This document shows positions 11,419 to 24,300 of a stretch of 64,000 bases of DNA, piece after piece. The position numbers and the translations under genes were made by a program. Under the pieces are notes generated by a model that was not told where the DNA came from, did no database searches, and was given only the letters and a program-made list of their open reading frames with translations. This DNA is from Floccularia luteovirens. Lineage: Eukaryota; Basidiomycota; Agaricomycetes; Agaricales; Squamanitaceae. The number at the start of each line of letters is the position of its first letter. The stretch's first letter is position 1. The DNA lies in assembly GCA_009739215.1 (NCBI GenBank), contig VSJF01000012.1, forward strand, positions 930,001-994,000, written 5' to 3'.

Positions 11419-11433
11419 CGAAAGTTCTCGAAA
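11419..11433. promoter_or_regulatory. perfect three-unit heat-shock element
   Basis: The sequence CGAAAGTTCTCGAAA contains three perfect inverted 5-bp units (GAA-nn-TTC-nn-GAA at 11420-11432). This is the canonical binding site of a heat-shock factor trimer and lies 80 bp upstream of the Hsp20 start codon. Confidence 0.8.
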
Positions 11434-11635
11434 GGCAAGTATTTGAGTCATCAATCCATATATGTCGTCTTTGTCCGACCACTTTGGTTCAACCGAAGTT
11501 GCCAAATTCTGGCAAACAATTTGATGCAACAGCCAGTACGATACAAATGTGCACATAACGAGACAACCTCCACTAAATAACTTAAGTTACCTACAAATTT
11601 ATGAGTATAATTAAATGATATATGCTCTTCTTGGG

Positions 11636-12990
11636 TCAGTTTCCAGGCCATTCAACCACCCATAATGCTGAAACAGAGTGCTCTTGGTTATCATCATCTT
11701 CAAATTTCAATTTATACGTGGGCATATATTTTGATGACGGTGCCGCCTATATGACACGGTATTCTTGATCAAATGATGAAAAATAAATAGTGCTGAGCTA
11801 CTTGCCCGTCCTTGCGGCTGCATCTCCCTTGGAGTTGCGATAACCTCTGCGCGATAGAAACAACTTGTGTCCGGGTACAGAGCCATCACGGTGGAGCCGA
11901 CTGAGAATTCTTGATAAGAATTGACGTGAGCGGGGGTTCCAACTGGAGCATCTGGGTCAGGTAAAGGGATTATGGCCCTCAGTGTAGTGTTATATACCCT
12001 ACACCCGCCGATTAGATACAAATATATATATATATGTGCTGAATTTGACTTACGCCCCAGGCTGCCCATCTTCTTGGGGTTCCGGGTCTTGGACCTCGTA
12101 CCTTGCGTAGTATAAAAGATGTGCTAATTAATGAGTAGAGTGGTCCTACCTATTCTTATCTGCGTTGATGCATTTAGTTACCACAGCAAGAATCCAGGTA
12201 TTCTCGTCCGTATCGCCTGTACCGTTAGCACCCTTGCCGGGTGGTGGATGAAAAGCAACTTTTCTGCGTTCTTGGAGGGGTAATTGTTTTGCCAGTGCTT
12301 CACGCCGGGCTTTTGGATCTCGCGAGAACGGAATAGCCGGGGAAGGACCGACGGAGCTCGTCCTTGCAGGTAAGGTTATGGAAACAGGGCGATTGTTTGT
12401 CGGTGTTGAAGCAACAGGGACAGGGGTTCCAGACGTAGATGGGGCTCTTGGACGTTTATTTCGTTTCTCTACCCATTGAGATAAATTCGGAGCAAAGAGG
12501 CGCTGTACAAGTAATTTACCTGGAGGGATAGACTCGGAAGCTTTGCGCAATGCGATTAGAACACCTACACGTTCAATAGCTTCTTCGATAGCCCTAATTA
12601 TATTGAGAAAAATGAATTTAACCCTTGCAGACTACCTCAGGACTAAAACATACTTCACTTCTTCCTCCGCTGAATGTCTAATGTCTTCAAGTCCCCGGCT
12701 TAGTCTTTTGTAGGTGGTTTTCACACTGTCGAGGCCTTCCGCTGGAAGCATGTCATCCGTAGGCCAGGCTGATATTAGTCTATTTACCCGACCAATAGTA
12801 TCTAGAGTGTGTGGTCCAGGATATTTATTTTTCAAAATTTCCAGCGATTCTGTCGCACGAGACCAGTAGTCCACTTCTAGAGAAGACAAGGAGTGGCATT
12901 TCGGATGTTTGCAACTGCTTTTCACACCAAAATTGACGACGCACCTTCCGACGTGGCGGGGCGCGTTGGAATCCCTCGCCGTCTGTCCAT
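11636..12990 (-). CDS. SGF29: SAGA complex subunit Sgf29 (tandem Tudor)
   Basis: Reader of H3K4 methylation in the SAGA histone acetyltransferase complex. It starts at 12990 (MDRRRGIPTRPATS), splices to EEVDYWSRATESLE and a helical region (KTTYKRLSRGLEDI, AIEEAIERVGVLIALRKA), then a Pro/Ser/Thr-rich linker. The C-terminal tandem Tudor module begins at ENTWILAVVTKCINADKN, continues RYEVQDPEPQED, TTLRAIIPLPDPD, FSVGSTVMALYPDTSCFYRA, and ends YKLKFEDDDNQEHSVSALW. The aromatic residues of the binding cage are in MALYPDTSCFYRA. The last intron (11805-11747, 59 nt) uses a textbook GC donor GCAAGT; reading through it loses the conserved FEDDD strand. Gene order with translin next door is tandem on the minus strand. 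Confidence 0.9.
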
Positions 12991-13290
12991 ATAAATTTAG
13001 GCCTGTAAAACAAGTAGCCTCGAATTTGCAGAGATTACCAACACAGCTCACGCTGAACTTGAAATCAGAATCCGCGAACTATCTAAGAAGCAACTTGTTT
13101 GGCTTCGTCAATAATGTCAGTCAATTTATAACGATTTCGTACTCCGCTCAGTGTAATGGCCAAATCGAAACAATGGGTTATGAAACTGAATATCATGATA
13201 AATAATAACGTATGTACTGTGCATTCATCAGGCGGAGCATTACTTCGTTTCCAAATGACAGTTTACGATATCTTGGTCACGTTGCATTGG
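12991..13290. other. intergenic, Sgf29 / translin
   Basis: Three hundred bp containing the Sgf29 promoter and the translin 3' flank. Nothing recognisable apart from ordinary sequence. Confidence 0.5.
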
Positions 13291-14307
13291 TCATAGCTTA
13301 CGCAAAGATACGTCGTAGACAACTGGAACGTTAAACAGGTCAGTAAAACGTGCCATAGTGCTGCATACTGCCATCCATGCATGGATCTATATTTATTCGT
13401 AACGCACCTTCCTCGATTTTTTTGATGTCATACTTAAGGCTATCGTACCTGCGGCGCAGGGTATCATTCTTTAAATTGAGCTTGAGTAGCGTTGTGACAT
13501 AAAGATATCAACAAAAATCAAGCTAGGACAAATACCATAGAAAATCCAGCAAAAATTTCTTTGACAAAAGCAGATATTTTGGCTGGTTCTGAGAAGTTTC
13601 CGAGGATAACCGCATTTACCGCAAGGCGGGACTGTCAAAATAAGTGTCATGAAACATAGGAGGCATGATACAAAGTTTTTCTTGGAAGGGACTTACAAGC
13701 TCGTTGACCAAAGTAATTAGTCCGTGAAGATAATCCTCCACGGGCAAATCTAACCGGTCCTGCCAGTCGTTTCTTACTGTTAAAGGATTCGGGTCAACTA
13801 CTATGAATTTGGGAAGAAAATTCTATTTCACTCCCAACAAGTTCACTGATATTTGCGAGTGAAACTAGTGTTCTATTTGACAAGTACTCGATCAATGCTG
13901 CTGCAAAGACAACAGTCCTCATTGAATTTGTCCACATGTCTTTCCAGCGCCAGAATTGATTCCGGGGAATAATGGCAGCAAGGGCAGAAAAATTATCTTT
14001 GCAACTGATCAGGATAGGTCGAATAGAATCTAGAAGGGCAGGCACTTTTGAAAAGGTGGATGAATAGCATATGATATGCGAAAAGATAAAAGACCGACGG
14101 GAGTCTGAAGCGGTGGAATGGATCTTGTTCAATAATCCAACGAGAGTTCTAGCTTTCTTATCCAATTCGTTTACTTGAACCTTGATTTTCTGCAGGATAT
14201 GAGGTATACTGGCCTCTTTGCAGGTCGCAGATATTTCAAATTACCTCTGTGGTTTGTACATCAAGATCAAGTAGGGCGTTGATGCCTTCCAATTCTTTTG
14301 TGTCCAT
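13291..14307 (-). CDS. translin
   Basis: Single-strand nucleic acid-binding protein that, with TRAX, forms the C3PO endoribonuclease. It starts at 14307 with MDTKELEGINALLDLDVQTTE, followed after an intron by VQVNELDKKARTLVGLLNKI, then NQFWRWKDMWTNSMRTVVFA and ALIEYLSNRTLVSL, the signature of the translin fold. Further exons encode LPVEDYLHGLITLVNEL, SRLAVNAVILGNFSEPAKIS, FAGFSM, LNLKNDTLRRRYDSLKYDI and KKIEEVVYDVSLRKL, ending at 13291. The C-terminal DSLKYDIKKIEEVVYD motif is typical of translin rather than TRAX. The gene is divergent from SEN1 with 432 bp between start codons. Confidence 0.92.
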
Positions 14308-14739
14308 TTTATCAAGCCTAAGGTGTTGCAAGTGATACTAATTGTACAATCGAGGTCGAGATACTTTTTGTGTCAGCTTACTAAGCAGGGTTGGAACAGA
14401 GATTTCTTAGATATATGCTGCTATAATGAAAATAATATTAGACGACATTTGGGAACAGAACGCGTAGGGATTGGAAGGGTTTGGTTGAGGTGTCGTTAAT
14501 CGTTGCCCATCAAGGGGTGACGCAAATTTTTGTAATTATATGTATTTGTCGCGACGCGGGTGCGACAGTGCACGACTCAACACAAGCGCCACTGCTGCAC
14601 TCTGTAGTTGTATACCACTTCCTTTCACAACCATATCAAACAATCTGCATTGATGCCTCTTTAAAACTTACGTGTCTACCTACTTTGCGTCACATTCTTC
14701 ACTATACCCCAGAATATCGCCAACGTGTACATTGTCGAC
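14308..14739. other. divergent promoter region, translin / SEN1
   Basis: This 432-bp segment separates two divergent start codons and must serve both genes. I see no conserved coding sequence in it. Confidence 0.5.
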
Positions 14740-17700
14740 ATGGGCGTCTCTCATGATAGAGAAAATGTCAAACAACTTTTAATCAGACTTCATGACACTC
14801 CAGTCGCGAGCGACCTCGATTCAGATACCATTCTTGGACCTACTTTCTCCTTTCTTACTTCATCGTCTTCAGCAAGCACTATCCACTGGTTCTGCGAACT
14901 CGCCGACCCATTAGTTGTGGAAGCGGCCACTTTTTTGTTGCGCCTGTTCGCGTATAAGGGTGCTGCGACTGATATTTGGAAGGAAAAATTTCATTCTTGT
15001 CTTTCCAAGTGTGTGGGGTGCGTCCAAGGTCTTGAAGAAGTGAAAGTGACTTCTAGAACTACGTAAGTATTTGACTCATTCATCTATGCTCAGATTTTGT
15101 TTTGACTCATACATTTCTGTGATCTGTGTGTTCTCACCGACGTGCCCTTCACTTTCAGATATTTTGGTGCATTCGCGGAAAACATATTGGACGAATTTTA
15201 CAAACAATTTGAGGAATGGGAGCTTAACTTACTATTAGAAGATGTTGCACACTTCAAACTTAATGATGGTGCTCCTGCAAACTCTGAACAGGCCAGAACA
15301 CTTTCTAGTGTTCCTTCAGCAATCGTATACCGTATGGTTTCCAACTGGACTATATTCAATTGCGTACGAATACAAGCCCTCATTCATACCAATCCTCCTA
15401 CGAGCTACTTCTCTGAATGGCCTACCAATATCCTTCCACCAGGAATTCTGATTCTTACAATGGATCACCATCCTGATGTTAGAAAATGGGCAAGGGGGCA
15501 GATGTCGCATTGTTCAACATCCCCATTGCCTGAGGGGAGATTTTATGGACCTTATGTGAAAGCCTTGGGAACGATTTTGCACGCCATCAGCCTCTCGTCA
15601 CTACCTTCTGGGCCTGATATGCAGCGTTCGGTTGAACAGCCGTTGAGGTCGTTTGCTCTCGATTCACATGAGCTATGGTCAGGTTTCGTTCTGATACTTA
15701 AGTTAATACCTATCAACTGGTTGAAGTCTGGATCTGATCATCAGCTGGATCTACGACGGGTGGTAATTGGACATCTGCACGATGACGGATCTCGTGAGGC
15801 TTCATCCGTACATAAATTTCTTTACGAGGTATTCTTACTTCCGTCATTTTTGCGCAGACTTTTCCGAGATCTTCAGATGTGCGTACTTTCTCATCAAGCG
15901 CCTGGGCGAGCACATATGGGAAGGGGAAGATCCCAGTTATCCCCTGATAGTTTTTGATTCAATCAAAGATAACGCCGCGTTCCTACAAATGTTGCAACAG
16001 ATTGATCCAAGAGGAGATAGACCTTGGTTTTTGAATTGGTTCCCCGAATATCTACATACTCTGAGGGCACTCCCTATCTACGAAGAGGTGTTAGCTCGAA
16101 TGACAGACTTTTTATGCGAGGAAATACAACATGAACGCTTTCGGGATGCTAGATCTATGATCATGGATACTGCGGCACAGGTGCGTGCATATTCATTCGC
16201 CTGATACTTCGCTAATCCGTTACAAAGTTGTTATTATCAGCTTTCCGTAAATCAAAAGCCGACCCTTCATCGAAAGTCGCAGAATCACTCTTCACTGTGT
16301 TGGACATACATTCCGAAGTCCTCGTCGCAGTAGCCTTTGGAAAGGAACACAAAGACGAGAAATGGAAAAACGCGCGTAATTCAACACGTACCTTGGTCAC
16401 AAATGTCCTTTCACTTGATGTCCAGCAAGTTCTTTCTTTCATTACCAGCATGTGCCGAATGCTTGCGAATTTGGACGCATCTACGCGACCAGAAATTCCC
16501 ATCTTGTCGGTGAGAAATTCAATGTGGAACAGGGTATATCAAACCATTCAAACTAGTGCTATTGATGATGGACTTTCTGATGTTCTATGCGTCGTCGCCA
16601 AAGCTGCACACATCCACCACCTCCGAAAGAAGCCTTGGGTCAAGATTCTTGATATCAAAAATCCGGGTCCATCCTATTCTACTGGGGAAAAGGCTTTGGA
16701 TGAAGTGAACAAGTCATTGGCCGTCATTTGTGGTGGAATTCTAAAATCAGTGTCGAAATTCGCGGATTACAACGTCTCCTCTTCAGCACTAAACATACTC
16801 CAGCGGCCCGGCGTTGTGAATGCTGTCATAACAATGTTGATTTCCCCAGTTGAAGATTTCCATATGGCAGCACAAGCCTTTGTCGGTCTTGCTTTTGACG
16901 TAGATGTGCGTCTTGATTGCTTCCGCGCGTTACTCGAGAACCTTCCGGACGCTTCCTTGCTTGCCTTGTTGGACTTCCTAGAGAAGTTTATTCAATACGC
17001 CCCTTCTGTTCCTGAAGCATGCGATCTCTCCAAATCGCTTGTTCGATGCTTCACGGACATCATTGAGGTCCTATGCGCAAATCCGGATGGTCTACTTCAT
17101 AACCCTGCTTTCCTCCAATCACATGACAAAGATGGTCCGGCATCACGCCTGTTCACTCTATGGGACTTAATGACTAAGTCACTTTCGGTTATTTTCAAAC
17201 GAACTCCTTCTTGGTCTGTCTCCTTTGAGAATGAAGACATGATTTTATGGATGAGAGATGCGCTCATTTTTGGAAGGGACCTACTTGCTCAGTGGAGAAC
17301 GATCGAGAACGCTGCAAACAGTCTGAATCTAGGATCATCGAAGTCATCCAGAAAACTTTCGGAGATAGGCAAGAAAATGGTAGCGTCATTACAAGAAGTT
17401 CTCCTGGAAGTGATTAGGTGGTTACGTCTCACTGATGAGGAATTACTGCACCAGTCGTTCGCATTAATCGAGTCGCTCTTCGAAATATTCCGTGACACTC
17501 ATACAAGTCCTTCCCAAGCAGTAACAGAGAAGCTTACAAGACATGTAAATGATGCTCGCAAGAATCGTTCGGGTCAATCCAGGAGTCGTCTCGATGAAAG
17601 CAGGTTGTCGAAACTCGAGAACACTCTTGCATATTATGACGATGAAATTCAGATCATATCTCACACAATTGCTACGGACAAGAAAAGTAAAGACAAGAAG

Positions 17701-20700
17701 GAACATGCTAAACCCAAACTCTCAGATGATGATATCGAAATTATCTCTGCCAAGGACAAACCAAAGAATATCAGAACTCCTCCTATTCCTGCCCCACTAG
17801 CACCCAAGCCACTAACTTCACAATTCTTCTCAGCCAAAGACAAGGAGAAACTAGAGGGTGAAGCCTCTGCCATGCCAGCTTTCAGGAAGTCATCTACCAA
17901 CATCCAGGAATCTACAGATAAAAGGAAAACATCTCTAGACCCCCGAAAAGTATCACGCAAAGAACCGAAAAATGAAGGAATGGCTAAACCGATGACATCC
18001 GAATCGTCGGATGATAGTGATAGTAGCTCAAGCGAGGAGGAGCGCCCTAAAGGAGGAGTGTTGGCATCTCTTGGAAGGATTCCGAAAATACCAAAGATTC
18101 CCCAACCTGAGAAACGTCGTCAGGTAATGACATTGGATATGGGATCTATGTTGAAGAGTAATCCAATGCAAGAAAGAATTAATCGCCGTCAAGAAGCCCG
18201 TAAAGTTGCTTTACGACTCAAGCCAGATATCTCTGGACTCCATAAAAACTTGCTGTCTTGGAGCTACGATCATCAAGGACCGTATCCACCAGGAGAACAG
18301 CTCCAACCTCTACCAGTTCCAGCTAAATTTGATGATTACAACCACTATCGTCGAGTCTTTGAGCCTCTCTTACTCCTAGAATGCTGGGCCCAAATACTGA
18401 ATACGAAGGAAGATCAGCAACAGTCACTGCAGGAAGCCTATAATTGCAAGATTGGCTCTCGGCAACATTCAGGCCAATGGCTCGATATTGATATAACGAT
18501 CATGGATACAGTTCGGAAGGATTGGTATTTAGCAGAAACCGATGTCATCCTACTTCGCCATCCAGTTCACAACAAATCGATACTGGCAAAAACTCAGAAT
18601 TACCGAGCAAATATGCTGGGAACGCAGGCCAATATACGATGTTATCTACCTAATGGGACTCAAGACCCTGGATTACAAATGAACACAATCTGGAGTTTAA
18701 GGAAAGTTTTCAGGTATGTCTCCTTTCTCATCACCTTGGATATATTAAGAAGGACCTGTATAGCTTGAGCACTCTCCACCGCGAATATGCTGCACTAATA
18801 TCACTTCCATACTACGATTACTTTGAAACCATACTACAGCCGCAGCTACCAAAGACTACTCAAGCCGACAAAAAGGAAGTCGCTCGACTTATGTCTTCAT
18901 TCAGTCTAAACGAACCTCAAGCGGCTGCAATTATAAATTCAATGCAAAGTGATGGTTTTTCCCTGATCCAAGGGTATGCCTAGCTTGGATTTGTCTTTGT
19001 TTACACTGATTAAATCTATAGGCCACCCGGAACTGGCAAAACATCCACGATCTGCGGACTGGTAGCATTTTTCCTTTCGCGACGTCGAAAACCCAGCGTG
19101 CCCATCTATGTCGGCAGAAACGCTACGACATCCGAGAAAGAACCTGTCGCTAAGGTTCTGATATGCGCGCCTAGTAATGCTGCAATTGACGAAATTGCCC
19201 AGCGACTCAAGAATGGTTATCGCGGTTCAGTCAGAGGGCCTGATGATATCAATGTAGTCCGCATTGGAACAGCGCAGTCTATGAATGTTAGCGTCAAAGA
19301 CATTTCACTGGATCATCTGGTGGACGAAAAGTTAGAAATTGAAAACTCGCATGTCCAGGATCACTCGAGCGAGATTTCAACTTTGCGACAAGAACTAACA
19401 TCAATAAAGAACCGTCGTCAAGAGAAAATTCAGGAACTTAGCAATGTTCATGATAATAGAGCAAAAGTAGCTTCGTTGGAGAACGAAATCAAGCAACTAA
19501 ACTCTCGTCGCATGGACCTGAGTCAACAATTTGATCGATTAAAAGACCAGCAGAAATCCGATTCACGAACTCTCGATGCCGTTCGTCGAAAAGCTCGGCA
19601 AGAGATATTACGGGATGCAGATGTCATATGCAGTACTTTGTCAGGAGCTGGTCATGAAGTCCTCGAAAATTTCGATTTTGAAATGGTTATCATCGATGAA
19701 GCTGCCCAAGCAGTGGAGCTCAGTTCCTTGATACCTCTGAAGTATCGCTCCCTACGTTGCATAATGGTGGGAGATCCACAACAACTACCACCAACTGTTT
19801 TATCACATGAGGTATGTTTTTTTAGCCACCATACAACAGCACAGGCTAATTTCAAATTATATGAAGGCCGGCCGCTTCAAGTACAATCAATCTCTTTTTG
19901 TAAGGTTTCAGCAACATCGTCCAGATGCTGTCCACTTGTTAAGGTAATCATATGAGTTGTATTTACTATCACAGTGTTTGATGACGTGGTACCTTATAGT
20001 ATCCAATACCGCATGCACCCAGAGATTAGTCGTCTCCCGAGCCAAATCTTCTACCAAGGGAGATTGCAAGATGGACCAGGAATGGCTGAATCAACCACAA
20101 AACCTTGGCATCAGCATTCTAAATTTGGTGTTTACAAATTTTTCAATGTATCTCGCGGTATTGAAGAGCAAAGTGGCCAATCAATAAAAAATACTGCAGA
20201 GTGTCAAGTTGCTGTGGCGCTTTACAACAGGCTTCGGCAAGAATTTTCAACTTTCAACTTCAGTTTTCGGATAGGGGTTATATCGATGTATCGCGCTCAA
20301 ATCACTGAGCTCAGACGTCAGTTCGAGCAACGCTTTGGGAGAGATATCACCAGAACGATTGATTTCAATACTGTGGATGGATTCCAAGGACAGGAGAAAG
20401 ATATAATCATCCTTTCCTGTGTCAGAGCTGGACCTGGTCTACAAACAGTGGGATTTCTGTCCGGTATGTCCTCCTCCTTGCATTGATACACTTATTCACA
20501 ATATACTCCAGACACGAGACGAATGAATGTCGCCTTGACGCGGGCAAAATCATCGTTGTTCATTCTTGGTAATGCACCTACCCTGGAGCGCAGTGATCAA
20601 ACATGGCGCGACATTGTCAGTAATGCTCGCACGCGGCAAACGCTGGTAAATGTAATATCTTCCTCTTCCTCTCAATTGCTTTGTTTTTGACTCCAAATTT

Positions 20701-21164
20701 AGGTTGACACGGTTTACTTTACACGGGCTTCGTCACCTCGACCACCATCACCGCCTTCAAGTAAAACATCTGCCAAGGCAAAACCTGGTTCCTCCAAGAT
20801 TCCAGGAGATCTAGTCACACCCCAACAATTCAAAAGCACAACGCATGATGTTTCTACAACTTCTTTGGTTCCTTCCAAAAGAAAATCAGAATCAAGCCAT
20901 AACGCGTCTTCATCAAGCACACCTCGAGTACACCAAGAACCCAACCCAAAGGGAACCAAAAGACCAATTCCGCATGACCCAACCCTGGATCAGCAACAAA
21001 GAAATAATGAACACCCTAATGACACGAATAAAAAGCAGAAGCCACCACCACCCAAACGGCCAAAACAACAACCTAACATATTCATACCCTCAAAAAACAA
21101 AAACAAAGTAGGTCAACTCGAATTGGACCGGGCAAGCACTAATTTTTTTCTACAGCGACCCTAG
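14740..21164 (+). CDS. SEN1: Sen1-like SF1B RNA/DNA helicase
   Basis: Nuclear helicase that terminates non-coding transcription and removes R-loops. It starts at 14740 (MGVSHDRENVKQLL). The SEN1 N-terminal helical domain fills about 14.7-17.5 kb, followed by a charged disordered linker with Ser-rich blocks (about 17.6-18.1 kb). The helicase core has NEPQAAAI (motif Q-like), Walker A GPPGTGKTSTICG (at 19.02 kb, split by an intron), APSNAAIDE (Ia), IIDEAAQA (II, about 19.69 kb), GDPQQLPPT (III), SIQYRMHPEIS (IV), VDGFQGQEKDI (V) and NVALTRAKSSLFI (VI). A coiled region interrupts the first RecA domain (HVQDHSSEIS to RKARQEI), matching the Sen1 stalk. Before motif IV the correct intron runs to ...CCTTATAG, making LLSIQYRMHP. 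The C-terminus is Lys/Pro-rich with probable nuclear signals (TNKKQKPPPPKRPK). A 48-nt stop-less intron lies just before the stop. Confidence 0.93.
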
Positions 21165-21300
21165 CATACATTATCATCCCTTCCTTGAATAGCATAGAAG
21201 AGCATAGGAGATCTTTAATTTAATTATTGTAGTTATAGATTATTCACTATCGGTTTTGGGGTCATCACATTGTTCATATCATATACAGTAGATTTACTAT

Positions 21301-24300
21301 TTAAATAGCATTTTTGATACCAACGGATTCAGCTTTAATGGCAGGTAATTCCCAATTTTCTGGGCCGAACCTTGGAATAACCATAGAGGTCCCAGCATTA
21401 TTTTTATATGGCTTTGAAAAAGTACAAAGCAATGGCTTTCCTAATGACGGAAGCCAGGCGGGGTTTATGACTGTCAACCCTGATCATAAAATGGGGATAT
21501 TATTAGCATGAATATTAGCATATCATTTCACTCAAAGACCTACCTCGAATATATACTCTTGAAGTCCGGATGACCTCATGGAATACTACATAATTCGGTG
21601 GCGGTCCACTCATAAGTAAAGATGAGGGATGTATGAAGACATCTTCAGAAACACCAAGTGCTCTATAAGGAACACCTTTGGATGTCTTATACTGATCACC
21701 ACTTGCTTGCTTAGGATCCACACAATCTTTGCGAACTGCAATTTGATCAATGAACCCAGCAGTTAGAATTTGTTTTAAAACCTTGATCTATGAACAGTTA
21801 TTACTAGAAATGCCAGCAGTTTAATTAAAATACCTGTAGATCACTAGGGGGTTTAAGTTTGGAAACAAATCCCACGTCCAAGCCAGGGAAATTCATCTGA
21901 ACGATTTTGCTGATTTGAGCACGAAGCTTGTGGATTTCATCCATAGCCTATCATCAAGGTTACCAGGGAAATGTATACTAAGCTCGTTTGACATGCCTTA
22001 GGTCGCACAAAGTGCTCTTCACAAAACTGACTACTACCACCTGCATATTCATATGCCCCAACGACGGAGAGCATTTTGAGTGCATCACTCGTAAATTTTC
22101 CTAATGACGCGTGTAGCTAATTTGGTTTAATAAGTGAAACATAAGGATGAAGCAAAAACTACATACATGCTGTGATTTGAAAAAAGCTTTGCGTTTCATA
22201 CGGCGGAGTTCTGTGGTTTTGGTAGTTTCATCCTTAGCGCCATCAGACTCGCTATCAGACCCAGATTCAACTTCCCCTCCTATAGTCTCCTCGTATAAGA
22301 AAGGATCGCCAATCGAAAGTGCAGACACCACAGAAATCACATATGGAAGACAACCGTGTTGTTGGCCGATGACTAACATTCTCGAAAAACGTGGAGGAAG
22401 GGGGAACAGAGCCATGGTCCTCCCAAGCTCCGAGATCTGTCCAACTTCCGAGTCGGAAGTGATATTGCTACTCATTTTGGTAGATAGGGTGGCAGGACTC
22501 AAAGCACCAAGGTGTAACAAGGTTTTCTCCGCCTTACGCAATGACACGCGATCCGGGGGAGTAGGAAAAGGAAAATTCACGACGGCATCAATGTGCATGC
22601 TTTTCATTTGTAACACTACACCCTCAATAGGCATGCGATTGATCTCTGGGCGGGAGAAAGGATCAAAATGATGTTCATAGAAAGCAGATGAGTATAGTCG
22701 GTAGCAATGACCAGGCCCAGTGCGCCCAGCTCGGCCAGCACGCTGAGCAGCAGATGCTTTTGATATCCATGCAACCCGAAATGATTGTATACCAGTTATT
22801 AGATCGTAGTGGCGCTTGATGTACAGTTGAGTATGAAATTAAGGGTTGATGGAAGGAACACACCTCTTTCGCTCGCCCGCAATCCACAACATAACGTATA
22901 CCGGGAATAGTCAGTGATGTTTCTGCTACATTAGTTGACACTACAACGAGGCGACTGCCCGCGGGAGGGGGTTGAAACACAAGTTTTTGCTCCTCACTCG
23001 GCAATAATGAATACAACGGAACGACATGCATAGGAACTGGAAGCTCATGAGCAAACAAATATCAGACTGAAGGAAAACTAACCATCACCTGAATCTTCCA
23101 CATCCAAACCTAATTCTTCATTCAATGTTTGCTCATCGTCGCTGTCGAGAGCCTCTGGATCTTCATCCACCTCATCCTGATTGTCTTCAGAAAAAACATC
23201 ATCATATGCGTCTACGATGTCCACATCTTCAGGTTCAACGTCGGCTATACAAATCGTTAGATGGGTACATTTTAAAGGAAAATTCAACGCACCGTCCTTA
23301 GCGGATACCGTTCCAGTGTCAGTATTAAGTTTTCTCGTTGGATCAAAGGCTTCTTCAATATGTCTGCGATTTCTTTGTTTGTGGTCAAGGGGCTTCTTTC
23401 CAAAGCGAGCCTTGAGTTTTCTACAAAAGCCGGTGATCTCATTCTGTCCCGTCAAGAAGACAAGAATTCCGCCAGGTGGAAGTCTGGTATGTATTTTAGT
23501 CGCCTTTTTCATTGCCTCTTTCAAGTAGTCTGGGTTGGTACGACGGCTGAAATGGAATGTCACAGGATGTTGACGAGCTGCTACGTTAATGATGGGAGGT
23601 GGGGATGGAAATAACGTTGTGTTTTCTGCAAAATCGCTAACTCTCAAAGTGGCAGACATAATGATCAGGCGGAGTGGCTATGAACAGGGAAGTGAGTACA
23701 TAAACAATCGTATGCATTGTAGGAAAAATTAACTTTAGCACCCTCCTTTTCATCTTTCCACATATTCTCTCGAAGCTTTATAACTCGACTGAGGACACCA
23801 ATCAAGATATCTGTATTCATGCTCCGCTCATGCGCCTCGTCGATTATGATAACAGAATATTTTGATAGCAAAAAATCATTCGCAAGTTCTCGCAATAAGA
23901 CACCATCTGTCATAAACTTGATCGACGTTGCAGCCGACACCGTTGCATCATATCGGATTTGATAAGACACCCGAGAGCTCGTTAGAGACAACTCATGTGC
24001 GACACGAGCAGCCATAGAAATAGCAGCAACCCGTCGTGGCTGTGTAATCCCAATCATGCCAGGATTATCTATGAACGAACAAATATGTCACATTGTTTAA
24101 TTTAAGAAGAATAGGACATACCACTTCCAGCCGTACCAAACCCGGCCTCATATAGAAACTGAGGTACTTGAGTGGTTTTACCACTTCCAGTTTCACCACA
24201 TATAATGACTACTGGATGTAAGAGAACAGCTTCCATTATGGGCTGCTCTTCTGAGATAATTGGAAGTAGTAGTCTGGCCTCTTCAACATCAACTAGTCGA

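Noticed and set aside
11488..11498. B-box-like GGTTCAACC upstream of Hsp20
   Set aside because: No A box or cloverleaf arms around it, so not a tRNA.
12013..12032. AT dinucleotide run
   Set aside because: A short low-complexity run within an SGF29 intron; too small to call as a repeat feature.
19974..20000. coding of FDDVVPYS before the Sen1 motif IV
   Set aside because: The in-phase join LLSIQYRMHP requires the intron to extend to CCTTATAG; FDDVVPYS is intron sequence.
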